Of a DNA stretch of 64,000 bases, positions 36,867 to 45,583 are shown in pieces (positions within the stretch are counted from its first letter, which is position 1; each line of letters starts with the position of its first letter). Made by a program: the position numbers and the translations under genes. The notes below the pieces were generated by a model, which was given only the letters and a program-made list of their open reading frames with translations, ran no database searches and was not told the DNA's origin. Source of the stretch: Thermosipho ferrireducens (lineage in GTDB: Bacteria > Thermotogota > Thermotogae > Thermotogales > Fervidobacteriaceae). The stretch lies in the NCBI RefSeq assembly GCF_017358165.1, contig NZ_CP071446.1:1674001-1738000 (forward strand), read 5' to 3'.

Positions 36867-38171
36867 ATGTCCAGAACTCATGATTTAGGCATAGTCGATG
36901 GATTAGTATATCTCGAAGGCACTTTTTTAGAAGCAAATATTTATATAAGTAAGGGTAAAATTGTTGATATAACAACTAACTATTATGCAGCAAAAGAAGA
37001 GTATACTGCCAGGGAGAAGTGGGTTCTCCCTGGTTTTATTGATCCTCATGTCCATTTTTCTTTAAACCTTGGAAAATATACATCAGTTGATGATTTTAAA
37101 ACGGGATCAATAAGCGCGCTCTTTGGTGGTGTTACAACTTTTATAGATTTCCTTGACCCCATAACAACTGTTTCAGAATTTGAGAAAGCATTCTCAAAAA
37201 GGCTAAAAGAGGCACAATCTTCTTATGCCGATTACTCTTTTCACCTAACATTAGCAAACACAAAAGAATCTGCAGAAAATTTTATTAAAAAGGCTATTGA
37301 GTCTGGACTTCCATCGATAAAAGTTTTTACCGCTTATTCTTCAAGCAATCGAAAGACATTTGATGGGTATTTGTACAGTCTTATGGAAGCTGCCTCAAAG
37401 TACAACTTAACCATTTTAATACATGCCGAAAATGAAGAAATGATAATAGAAAATGTGCCAGTTTACGAACATTCAAAAGCAAGACCTGAGATGTCTGAAA
37501 TAACTCAAATCATAAAAATAGCTGAAATGGTGAAACATACTGGAGCTAAAGTCTACATAGTGCATACCACATGTGGCACCATAATTGAAGAACTCTCGCT
37601 GAGGTTCAAAGATATACTCAATGAAAAACTATTCATCGAAAGCTGTCCGCATTATTTTTATTTTAATTCTGAAGCTTATTTAAAAGAAAACGGTTATCTG
37701 TACACAATGACACCACCGCTTCGTTCAAAAAATGAACAAAAAAAGCTTATTAAAAATATCTCTGGAATATTTTCAATTGGTACTGATCACTGTACTTTCA
37801 ATACCAAGGAAAAGAACAAAAAATATACCGGGGACATTCCAATGGGCATAGGTGGAATTGAGCATTCGTTTATTTTAATGTACACATTATTTGGAAAACA
37901 AATTATAGACAAATTTACTTTAAATCCTGCAAAAATGTTTAACCTTTATCCCAGAAAGGGTACATTGTATCCAGGTGCCGATGCAGATGTTGTAATTTTT
38001 AATCCAAATTATTCGGGATTTATTAAATCCACTCACACAAATGCTGATTATGACCTTTATATTAACACAAAAGTGAAAGGAAAAGTAGAAAAAGTCTTCA
38101 AGTCAGGAAACCTAATAATTGAGAACGAAAAACTTGTGAAAACCGCTCCAGGAAATTTTTTGAGGAGGTAA
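36867..38171 (+). CDS. hyuA: Dihydropyrimidinase/hydantoinase-like amidohydrolase
   Basis: 434 aa, D-hydantoinase/dihydropyrimidinase branch of the amidohydrolases. PGFIDPHVHF gives the first metal histidines; K in SIKVFTAYSS is the likely carbamylated lysine; further ligands in LIHAENEE, VHTTCG and GTDHCTF. The C-terminus has YPRKGTLYPGADADVVIF. It opens cyclic ureides such as dihydrouracil or hydantoin-like compounds. ATG at 36867 lies 3 bases past the ygeW stop with GGGAGGAC inside ygeW. In E. coli the homologous hyuA is part of the ygeW-ygfK cluster. Exact substrate unproven. Confidence 0.88.
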   Translation: MSRTHDLGIVDGLVYLEGTFLEANIYISKGKIVDITTNYYAAKEEYTAREKWVLPGFIDPHVHFSLNLGKYTSVDDFKTGSISALFGGVTTFIDFLDPITTVSEFEKAFSKRLKEAQSSYADYSFHLTLANTKESAENFIKKAIESGLPSIKVFTAYSSSNRKTFDGYLYSLMEAASKYNLTILIHAENEEMIIENVPVYEHSKARPEMSEITQIIKIAEMVKHTGAKVYIVHTTCGTIIEELSLRFKDILNEKLFIESCPHYFYFNSEAYLKENGYLYTMTPPLRSKNEQKKLIKNISGIFSIGTDHCTFNTKEKNKKYTGDIPMGIGGIEHSFILMYTLFGKQIIDKFTLNPAKMFNLYPRKGTLYPGADADVVIFNPNYSGFIKSTHTNADYDLYINTKVKGKVEKVFKSGNLIIENEKLVKTAPGNFLRR

Positions 38172-38174
38172 ATT

Positions 38175-39452
38175 ATGAAGGCCATTATAAATGCTAAAAT
38201 ATACGATTTTGAAAATTACATTGAAAACGGATACATACTCTACGATAAAAAAATTCTTGAAACAGGAAAAATGGAAGATTATCCAGGAGCTTTATTTGAA
38301 ATCAATGCTAAAGGTAATCTGGTAATACCAGGACTTGTGGTGGGACATACACACATATACTCTACATTCGCAAGAGGATTATCTGTCCCCTTTAATCCGA
38401 AAAATTTCAAGGACATTTTAACACAATTATGGTGGAAATTAGACGCCAAACTTGACAAGGAAGCAAACTATTACAGTGCTCTTGTTGCGGGGCTTGAGTT
38501 TTTAAAAAATGGGGTAACCACAGTGATAGATCATCACGCAAGTGGCTTACAAATCAAAGGGAGTTTGTCGACACTTAAACAGGCAATTTGCGAAGAGATA
38601 GGATTACGTGGCATCTTTTGTTTTGAAACAAGCGATAGATTTAACGTTAAAGAATGCGTAGAAGAAAACGTAGAATTCGCAGCTCACAGTAATGAGATGC
38701 ATGCTGGAATCTTTGGACTTCATGCCTCTTTAAGTCTCTCCGAAGAAACTTTAAAAGTGGTAAGTCAACACTACGAGGGCCCAATACATATACATGTTGC
38801 CGAAAGTCCTGATGATGAAAAAGATTCTATCGAAAAATATGGTATGAGAGTAGTAAAAAGGCTGGAAAAACATAGTCTATTGAGAGAGAATTCTATTTTA
38901 GCACACTGTGTACATGTTAATGAAGAGGAAATGGCACTAATTTCGCAATATAAATGCTATGTAGCATATAACGTTACGTCTAACATGAACAACGCAGTTG
39001 GACTTCCAGATTATCAGAAGATGAAAAGATATGGAATAAATGTGATAGCGGGAAATGATGGGTTAGGATTTAACTTTTCAAGGGATCTACTCAATATTTT
39101 CTTCTCTATGAAACTGGCGGGAAATTCTCCTATTTCATTTGATTTCAATGACTTCATAAAAATCATTAACAATACGTACGAACTTGCTGGAAAATATTTA
39201 GGAGTAAAACTTGGAAAAATAAAACCTGGTTATGCCGCAGATTTACTTATAATTCCATATGATATACCTACACCTATGAATTCTTCAAATATTATTGGAC
39301 ATTTTATATTTGGTGTGCTGGATAATTTTAAACCATCTCATGTGATAGTCAATGGAAAAACATTAATCGATAATTTTAACGTACTTCTTCAAACAGAAAT
39401 TATTTATAAAGAAGCTTCTAAAATCGCCGAAACGGTGTGGAAAAGACTTTGA
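38175..39452 (+). CDS. ssnA: SsnA-type aminohydrolase
   Basis: 425 aa, amidohydrolase of the atrazine/guanine-deaminase group, best fit to SsnA. Metal ligands: HTH in GLVVGHTHIYS, H in HIHVAES, H in LAHCVHVNEEE and D in AGNDGLG. CYVAYNVTSNMNNAVG matches the family's N-P-x-S-N-M region. SsnA is thought to deaminate a purine-related or ring-opened intermediate in anaerobic purine use. GAGGAGGTAA precedes ATG at 38175, 3 bases past hyuA. The 13-base gap after it holds a GAGGGGGG site for the next gene. Confidence 0.88.
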   Translation: MKAIINAKIYDFENYIENGYILYDKKILETGKMEDYPGALFEINAKGNLVIPGLVVGHTHIYSTFARGLSVPFNPKNFKDILTQLWWKLDAKLDKEANYYSALVAGLEFLKNGVTTVIDHHASGLQIKGSLSTLKQAICEEIGLRGIFCFETSDRFNVKECVEENVEFAAHSNEMHAGIFGLHASLSLSEETLKVVSQHYEGPIHIHVAESPDDEKDSIEKYGMRVVKRLEKHSLLRENSILAHCVHVNEEEMALISQYKCYVAYNVTSNMNNAVGLPDYQKMKRYGINVIAGNDGLGFNFSRDLLNIFFSMKLAGNSPISFDFNDFIKIINNTYELAGKYLGVKLGKIKPGYAADLLIIPYDIPTPMNSSNIIGHFIFGVLDNFKPSHVIVNGKTLIDNFNVLLQTEIIYKEASKIAETVWKRL

Positions 39453-39465
39453 GGGGGGATTATAA

Positions 39466-40554
39466 ATGGAACTTTTAACAAACATAGCTGGAATAAAAAT
39501 TAAAAATCCTCTTATGCCAGCCTCTGGACCGCTGGTTGGAGATTCCAAAAAAATACTCTATATAGCAAATCTTGGTGTAGGGGCGATAGTTACAAAAACT
39601 ATTTCAACGAAAGCTGCAGTAGTACCACGACCATGTATTTATGGTGAAAGAGAATTTGCCATGAACGCCGAACTATGGTCTGAATTGCCTCCAGAAAAAT
39701 GGATTAACGAAATACTTCCAGAGATAAAAAGCAAACTGGATGTTCCCATAATTGTAAGTGCCGGATACTCAAAAGAGGATATGGAAACATTAATTCCAGA
39801 GCTCGATAGATTTGCAGACGCATTTGAAATATCAACTCATTATGTGGGAAAAAGTTTAGACACTATAGCTGAAATAGTAAAAGCTATAAGAAAAAATACT
39901 GAAAAACCAATATTTATGAAAATGAGTCCACATATTCCTGATCCGATAGGTTTTGCAAAAGTTGCTGTAGAAAATGGAGCAAATGGAGTCGTTGCTATCA
40001 ATTCATTAGGCCCCACTATGAAAATAAATATTGAAAAAAGAAACGTTCTACTTGGAAATGAAAAAGGTCAGGTATGGTTATCTGGACCTGCTATAAAACC
40101 CCTGGCTCTTGCAATGGTTAACATGCTCAGAGAAGCTTTACCAGATATAACCATTATAGGCGTTGGAGGAATTAAAAGTGCTGACGATGTTATAGAGTTT
40201 CTTCTTGCTGGTGCCGATGCTGTTCAGATGTTATCCTCTGCTTTGATATACGGAAAAGATCTATATGAAAAAATAATAAAAGAACTTCCAGAAAAACTTA
40301 AAAAATATGGATTTGAAAGCATTGAAGATGTTAAAAACACCGGATTAAAAAAGGAATCTCCTAAATATGAACCTGTCCATCCAATCATCGACCATGAAAA
40401 ATGTACACTTTGTAGAATATGTGAAAAGGTTTGTCCATACTTTGCAATAGAAATAAAAGATAAAGTAATCGTTAATGAAGAAATGTGTTTTGGCTGCGGT
40501 TTGTGCGAAAGCCGATGCCCTGTTAAAGCAATAAGTGGCGTCCTTTCGTCTTAA
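39466..40554 (+). CDS. Dihydroorotate dehydrogenase-like protein with two 4Fe-4S clusters (PreA-like)
   Basis: 362 aa. Residues 1-300 form a DHOD-type FMN barrel (GIKIKNPLMPASGPLVGD, FEISTHYVGKS, KMSPHIPDP, IGVGGIKSADDVIEFLLAGADAVQM). The tail has CTLCRICEKVCP and CFGCGLCESRCP, two 4Fe-4S motifs. This is the layout of NAD-dependent dihydropyrimidine dehydrogenase subunit PreA. The PreT (flavin/NAD) partner gene is not adjacent, so ferredoxin could be the direct donor. It takes the place of YgfK in this otherwise ygf-like operon. The 3' end overlaps the convergent REC-GGDEF gene by 32 bases. Confidence 0.85.
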   Translation: MELLTNIAGIKIKNPLMPASGPLVGDSKKILYIANLGVGAIVTKTISTKAAVVPRPCIYGEREFAMNAELWSELPPEKWINEILPEIKSKLDVPIIVSAGYSKEDMETLIPELDRFADAFEISTHYVGKSLDTIAEIVKAIRKNTEKPIFMKMSPHIPDPIGFAKVAVENGANGVVAINSLGPTMKINIEKRNVLLGNEKGQVWLSGPAIKPLALAMVNMLREALPDITIIGVGGIKSADDVIEFLLAGADAVQMLSSALIYGKDLYEKIIKELPEKLKKYGFESIEDVKNTGLKKESPKYEPVHPIIDHEKCTLCRICEKVCPYFAIEIKDKVIVNEEMCFGCGLCESRCPVKAISGVLSS

Positions 40555-41920
40555 ACATGGAAACATAGAATCGATTTTTTCCATCTTTTTTTGCTTTATA
40601 TAACAACATATCTGCGGCGGAAATTAAGTCAGTTACAGTATAACCTTCCTGGTTTCTTGCAATTCCGCCGCTTATTGTTATTTTTTTATCGTCTCCAATA
40701 ACTTTTTTCCAATTATAGCTTTGAATTTTTTCATAAATTTTTTCTACAAACTTGATTGCCATATCTGGAGATTTAAAGACTATTATAAACTCTTCTCCAC
40801 CATATCTACCTGCCATTGCTTTTTCATCTATCACTTCAAGAAAAATTTTTGCAATTTCCTTTAAAACAAGATCTCCAGTCAAATGACCATAAATATCATT
40901 CACCTGCTTGAAATTGTCTATGTCAAACATTGCAAGTGTAAGATCATTTTTGTATTTTTCCATCATATTTTCAATACTTTCAATAAGACTTTTTTTATTT
41001 AGCAATCCAGTTAAACCATCTAACAATGCCGCATTATTATATTCTTTAAAATTGTTCAACGTTGAAAAGAGCATTCCCAGGCTTTCAATAGCTTCTTTCA
41101 AAAACTCACGCAAACCTACAGTAAAAGCGGGATTTTCAAGTAATATTATCCCTATCTCTTCATTCTCATAACATATTGGTTGAGCGTAATAATTCTTTAT
41201 TCGTCTCTGGCTATTTTCATCGAATGCACCTGTATACGACCATTTTGAGGGTGTTATTGGCTTATTTAAAAACGAAAGTAAAAGTGCCTTTAAGTGGTTG
41301 GGATTAACTTTTTCGGAAAGGTTATAAATCCTACCTTCAGAAGGAGAAAGCAAAGCCGAATAAAAACCTGTAAAACTTGTAAAATGACTAATCAATTTTT
41401 TTAGAGAATTCATAACGTGCTTTTCATCTCTTATATATTTTAAAAATCCTAAAATTTCCCTCTTTATTATTTCGCTTTTCATTTTTTTCTCAATAACTTG
41501 ATAAATATCCTCAAAGGTAAAGCTTCGATTATCATTCAAGTTCCCAGCATAAAAACCATTATCTAAAAAAACGGAAAGTTCGCTTTTTATTCTATCTTTT
41601 CCTATCAGTTTGCTTAAAAACTTATTGGCCCCACTTTTTTTAGCCCAATACTCATTTATAACATCTTCAGAGCCTGTTAAAATAATTATTCCAATACTTT
41701 GAAATTCAGGGATACTCCTTAAAACCATCGAAACATACAAACCTGATATATCAGGCATATTATAATCAGTTATCACCAGATCAGGCAAAAACTTTAAAGC
41801 TTCATTTACACCTGATATACCAGACTCTGCCGTTTTAACTTCACACCCGAGAGAATTTACAACATCTGAAAGAAATAGACGCCAGAATTTACTATCATCA
41901 ATCACTAAAACTTTTTTCAA
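40523..41920 (-). CDS. Response regulator with GGDEF output
   Basis: 465 aa. An N-terminal receiver domain (1-120) has the acidic pair DD at 8-9, phospho-acceptor D52 (VITDYNMPD) and T/S-K positions TGS and K. A middle helical/GAF-like region follows, then GGDEF (about 300-460) with RYGGEEF. There is no RxxD I-site before it, so no product inhibition is predicted. ATG at 41926 abuts the weak CAGGGGG; TTG at 41920 (MKKVLVIDDS) has better spacing. No histidine kinase is adjacent. It ends inside the PreA-like gene on the other strand. Confidence 0.88.
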   Translation of the reverse strand: MKKVLVIDDSKFWRLFLSDVVNSLGCEVKTAESGISGVNEALKFLPDLVITDYNMPDISGLYVSMVLRSIPEFQSIGIIILTGSEDVINEYWAKKSGANKFLSKLIGKDRIKSELSVFLDNGFYAGNLNDNRSFTFEDIYQVIEKKMKSEIIKREILGFLKYIRDEKHVMNSLKKLISHFTSFTGFYSALLSPSEGRIYNLSEKVNPNHLKALLLSFLNKPITPSKWSYTGAFDENSQRRIKNYYAQPICYENEEIGIILLENPAFTVGLREFLKEAIESLGMLFSTLNNFKEYNNAALLDGLTGLLNKKSLIESIENMMEKYKNDLTLAMFDIDNFKQVNDIYGHLTGDLVLKEIAKIFLEVIDEKAMAGRYGGEEFIIVFKSPDMAIKFVEKIYEKIQSYNWKKVIGDDKKITISGGIARNQEGYTVTDLISAADMLLYKAKKDGKNRFYVSMFKTKGRHLLL

Positions 41921-41954
41921 AAACATCCCCCTGTGAAATAAAAATTCTTACTTT

Positions 41955-41981
41955 ATTATATCACAAATGATATGTTAAAAT
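41955..41981. promoter_or_regulatory. Divergent extended -10 promoters, REC-GGDEF and mrnC
   Basis: On the minus strand TGATATAAT (41963-41955) and on the plus strand TGTTAAAAT (41973-41981) are spaced 9 bases apart, back to back. Neither has a good -35. Confidence 0.4.
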
Positions 41982-42089
41982 GTAGATAAGAAAAATTCCT
42001 ATCATAAACCGGACTTTTTTAGTATTATAAAAACTAAAGGAATGAAATACGGTCTAATATATAAATAAAAAATAAACGGGGGAAAAGAA

Positions 42090-42470
42090 TTGAACATTTT
42101 TGAAAAACTAAGTCCAGAAATAGATCCAAGGGAAATACCAACAGATTCTTTAGCATACTTAGGAGACGCTGTATATAACTTATACATAAAACTATATCTT
42201 TTTAAAAAAACATCGGCTTACAATCTTCACAAAGAATCTCAAAAACTTGTTAATAGAAAAACTCAAGCCGCATTACTTGATAAGTTATTGCCTTTTCTTT
42301 CCGATGGGGAAAAAACATATGTAAAAAGAGGAATCAACAGCAAAGGTGCTGGTAAATATGGAAATGATCCCGCCTACCGGAAAAGCACAGGGTTTGAAGT
42401 GCTAATAGGTTATCTTTATCTTACCAATCAAGAACGTTTAGATTCTTTATTGAAAGGGGTGTTAAAATGA
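42090..42470 (+). CDS. mrnC: Mini-ribonuclease 3
   Basis: 126 aa catalytic RNase III domain without a dsRNA-binding domain. DSLAYLGDAVYNLYIKLYL has the conserved L-G-D-A; later KGAGKYGNDPAYRKSTGFEVLIGYLYL ends with the second acidic helix (E-x-L-x-G-Y-L). In Bacillus, Mini-III matures 23S rRNA as a homodimer. GGGGGAAAAG precedes TTG at 42090. The stop overlaps the start of the next gene by 4 bases. Confidence 0.93.
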   Translation: MNIFEKLSPEIDPREIPTDSLAYLGDAVYNLYIKLYLFKKTSAYNLHKESQKLVNRKTQAALLDKLLPFLSDGEKTYVKRGINSKGAGKYGNDPAYRKSTGFEVLIGYLYLTNQERLDSLLKGVLK

Positions 42471-44191
42471 AAAGAAGTGTGATTATTGATGGTTCAGTGA
42501 TTTACACAAACTATAGTCAGATCATGGGGCAAAGAAAATTTGAATCTTTACTTAAAGATTTTATTGAAATCTTAAAGAAAAAAAATAGCCCACTTCTTGA
42601 AACTTTGAATCCTTTTAAAGTAGGGAATGAAATTGATTTGCACAGACTTGTAGAATATTTACATTTGCTTACTATGCGAAATATCAAAGAATTAAGCAAC
42701 ATAATTAATTATGTTAATCCAAAAGAACTTGCCAGATTCATAGAATCGTTTTACTCTTTCTGGAGAAGTAAGCATAGATTTATGGTCAGGAAAGAGAGAT
42801 ACGTAGAAGATTACAACCGTCGTGCAAGTATTGAATATACGATGACCATGATAGGCGATCAATTTAAGGCAGTTGTAAAAAACCTTTATAGACAACTAAT
42901 CTCCAACGTAACTAATGAATTTCCAAATGTTATGAGACAACTGCCAAGCGGAGCACAGGTAATGTTTTTAGTTGATGATGTAGAAAATGAAAAATTTAAA
43001 GATTACCAATGGATGCATAATATCCCAACAATCTGGGGAGCCATTTTTGATCCACCTGCTATATTTTACACAAAATCCAACAAAAGAAGAGGAATAATTC
43101 CTATAGTTGAAAAGAACATTCTTGACAGGATTAGTCTTGATCCAAGGGAATGGTATAGATTTCCAATAATGGTTGGCGATTTACTATTTTATAATTTTGT
43201 TCACAGAGAATATTTAGCTCACGGGGCAGGACTTGCAAATCTCTTCGAAATAGCCACACCAAAAATTGTTAAAAATACAAAACCTGAAGGCATTGTAATA
43301 TTTGGCATAAAACCGGAAGACATACCTGATTATGACGAAAGATGGAAAAATGCTGTTGTCTTTAAAGATAACAATTTTTATGTGGGGGTTATTCCAGGAA
43401 CAAAAGAAAATGATTATTTCGGTTACATGAAAAAAACTACTCTCACTGTTCATAACCTCATTCGTATATCTCAAAATAGACTTCCAATTCATGGCTCAAT
43501 GGCAAGAATCACTCTGCAATCTGGAAAAAGTGCAGTTGCTATGTTCATAGGAGACAGTGGAGCTGGAAAAAGTGAAACATTAGATGCGCTAAACAGATTG
43601 GATGAAGTAGCTGAAGTTGATATTATAATAGATGATATGGGAAGCCTTGATATTGTAAACGGCCAGATAGTTGCTTACGGCACTGAAACAGGCGCTTTTG
43701 TAAGGCTCGATGATTTGCCACCGGGATATGCATATCACACTATGGACAGAAGTATTTTCATGAATCCTGATAAAATAAACGCAAGAGTGATAGTTCCTTT
43801 CAATAACTATACTGATGTTATCACTCCAACACCAATAGATTTCTTTTTGTATGCAAACAACTATACGGAAGTCAGCAACGATGAAGATAGAATTAAATTT
43901 TTCAATTCTCCACAAGAAGCTTTAGAAGTATTTTCTGAAGGTAAGCGAATGGCAAAAGGCACCACAGCAGAAGTTGGAATTACCACTTCTTACTTTGCAA
44001 ACCCATTTGGAGCTGTTCAAATGAGAAAAAAACATCACGAAATAGCCAAAAAATTCATTGAAAAAATGTTTGAAACAGGAATAAAAGTCGGTGAAATTAG
44101 AACAATGCTTGGAATAGCAGGTTATGAAAAAGATGGCACGTTGCTTGCTGCAAAAGCTCTTTTAAAATTAATAGAAAAAAAGGGGGGATAA
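42467..44191 (+). CDS. HprK/PEPCK-like P-loop protein of unknown function
   Basis: 574 aa. The C-terminal half holds GDSGAGKSE (P-loop, 362-370) preceded by IHGSMARI and followed by DIIIDDMGS (385-393): the spacing of histidine, Walker A and acidic pair is that of HPr kinase and PEP carboxykinase. The 300-residue N-terminal part is not recognised. A true HprK is about 310 aa and PEPCK uses G-x-x-G-x-G-K-T, so this is a third branch. ATG at 42467 follows GAAAGGGGTG and overlaps mrnC by 4 bases; tldD follows 3 bases after its end. A protein or small-molecule kinase is possible. Confidence 0.65.
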   Translation: MKRSVIIDGSVIYTNYSQIMGQRKFESLLKDFIEILKKKNSPLLETLNPFKVGNEIDLHRLVEYLHLLTMRNIKELSNIINYVNPKELARFIESFYSFWRSKHRFMVRKERYVEDYNRRASIEYTMTMIGDQFKAVVKNLYRQLISNVTNEFPNVMRQLPSGAQVMFLVDDVENEKFKDYQWMHNIPTIWGAIFDPPAIFYTKSNKRRGIIPIVEKNILDRISLDPREWYRFPIMVGDLLFYNFVHREYLAHGAGLANLFEIATPKIVKNTKPEGIVIFGIKPEDIPDYDERWKNAVVFKDNNFYVGVIPGTKENDYFGYMKKTTLTVHNLIRISQNRLPIHGSMARITLQSGKSAVAMFIGDSGAGKSETLDALNRLDEVAEVDIIIDDMGSLDIVNGQIVAYGTETGAFVRLDDLPPGYAYHTMDRSIFMNPDKINARVIVPFNNYTDVITPTPIDFFLYANNYTEVSNDEDRIKFFNSPQEALEVFSEGKRMAKGTTAEVGITTSYFANPFGAVQMRKKHHEIAKKFIEKMFETGIKVGEIRTMLGIAGYEKDGTLLAAKALLKLIEKKGG

Positions 44192-44194
44192 CTG

Positions 44195-45583
44195 GTGCTT
44201 GAACATGGACTAATTCAAGATATTTTAGGTGCTGTCTTAAAACACGGCGGAGATTTTGCAGAAATATTTTTTGAAAAAAAGTATTCAAATCGTTTTGAAC
44301 TAAAAGATGGTAATCTTGAAACTGCTTCAAGTGATCACACTATTGGTGTTGGAATAAGAGGTTTTTTTGGAAAAAAAGCTATCTATGCGTATACAAATGA
44401 TTTAACCAGAGAAAATTTATTGTTAGTGGCAAAGCGTGTTGGTGAAGCACTCGGAGAAACAAAATTTGAAAATATGATATTTAACTTCGACAAAAAAGAT
44501 ATAAAAAATAAACACTTCGTGATTTTTTATCCTGAAGATATCCAAAAAAATCTAAAAGTAAACATTATGAAAAAAGCTTATCTTGCTGCTAAAAATTATT
44601 CAAAACTAATAACGCAGGTGGCAATATGGTACTGGGAATATGATCAGGAAGTTTTGATTGTAAACTCAGAAGGTACATGGGCAGAAGACAGGAGGGTAAA
44701 AACCAGATTAATGATTAATGCCATAGCAGAACACAATGGAAACATGGAACGTGGTTTCTATGGACCAGGTGCCAGTATGGGATACGAATTTTTTGAAAAG
44801 ATAGATGTAGAGGAAGCTGCAAAAAGAGCCGCAAGAATTGCTGCAAGAATGGTAGATGCTGAACCTGCTCCTGCTGGTAAAATGCCCGTAATTATATCAA
44901 ATGAATTTGGTGGTGTTATATTTCACGAGGCAGTTGGACACGCACTCGAAGCCACATCAGTAGCAAAAGGCGCCTCGGTATTTGCAGGTAAGCTGGGGGA
45001 AAAAGTGGCAGCTGAATGTGTCTCTGCTGTAGACGATGCCACAATTCCAAATGCCTGGGGTTCTGCAAATATCGACGATGAAGGCACCCCAACGAGAAGA
45101 AATTTACTTATCGACAAAGGAATACTTGTGGGATATCTCATAGACAAACTTGGAGCACGCCGTATGAATATGGAAAGTACAGGAAGCGCTCGAAGACAGG
45201 ATTATACCTTTCCACCAACATCGCGCATGAGCAATACTTTTATCTTGCCAGGAGACTATCACCCGGAAGAAATAATTTCAGCAACTGAATATGGACTTTA
45301 CGCTAAGACTATGGGCGGCGGTTCTGTAAATCCTGGAACCGGAGAGTTTAATTTTGCAGTTAACGAAGCATATCTTATAGAAAAAGGAAGAATAACCAGA
45401 CCTGTGAAAGGGGCTACACTCATTGGAAAGGGCTATGAAATAATTCAAAAAATAGATATGGTTGGAAACGACATTGCACGTGGACAGGGAGTATGTGGCT
45501 CTTTCTCGGGAGCTGTTCCAGCTGATGTTGGACAACCGACAATAAGAGTATCAGAGATAACAGTTGGGGGGCGAAATAAATGA
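44195..45583 (+). CDS. tldD: TldD metallopeptidase subunit
   Basis: 462 aa. Contains HEAVGH (244-249), the zinc motif HExxxH of TldD, inside EFGGVIFHEAVGHALEA. The downstream N-T-F-I-L-P-G-D and GGGSVNPGTGEFNF patterns are typical. TldD/TldE cleave unfolded peptides in a closed cylinder and mature some ribosomal peptides such as microcin B17. GGGGGGAT precedes GTG at 44195. It overlaps tldE by 4 bases (45580-45583). No RiPP precursor or maturase is adjacent. Confidence 0.93.
   Translation: MLEHGLIQDILGAVLKHGGDFAEIFFEKKYSNRFELKDGNLETASSDHTIGVGIRGFFGKKAIYAYTNDLTRENLLLVAKRVGEALGETKFENMIFNFDKKDIKNKHFVIFYPEDIQKNLKVNIMKKAYLAAKNYSKLITQVAIWYWEYDQEVLIVNSEGTWAEDRRVKTRLMINAIAEHNGNMERGFYGPGASMGYEFFEKIDVEEAAKRAARIAARMVDAEPAPAGKMPVIISNEFGGVIFHEAVGHALEATSVAKGASVFAGKLGEKVAAECVSAVDDATIPNAWGSANIDDEGTPTRRNLLIDKGILVGYLIDKLGARRMNMESTGSARRQDYTFPPTSRMSNTFILPGDYHPEEIISATEYGLYAKTMGGGSVNPGTGEFNFAVNEAYLIEKGRITRPVKGATLIGKGYEIIQKIDMVGNDIARGQGVCGSFSGAVPADVGQPTIRVSEITVGGRNK

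Noticed and set aside
42467-44191. Calling the P-loop protein a true PEP carboxykinase or HPr kinase
   Set aside because: Walker A and length differ from both; only a superfamily-level call is justified.
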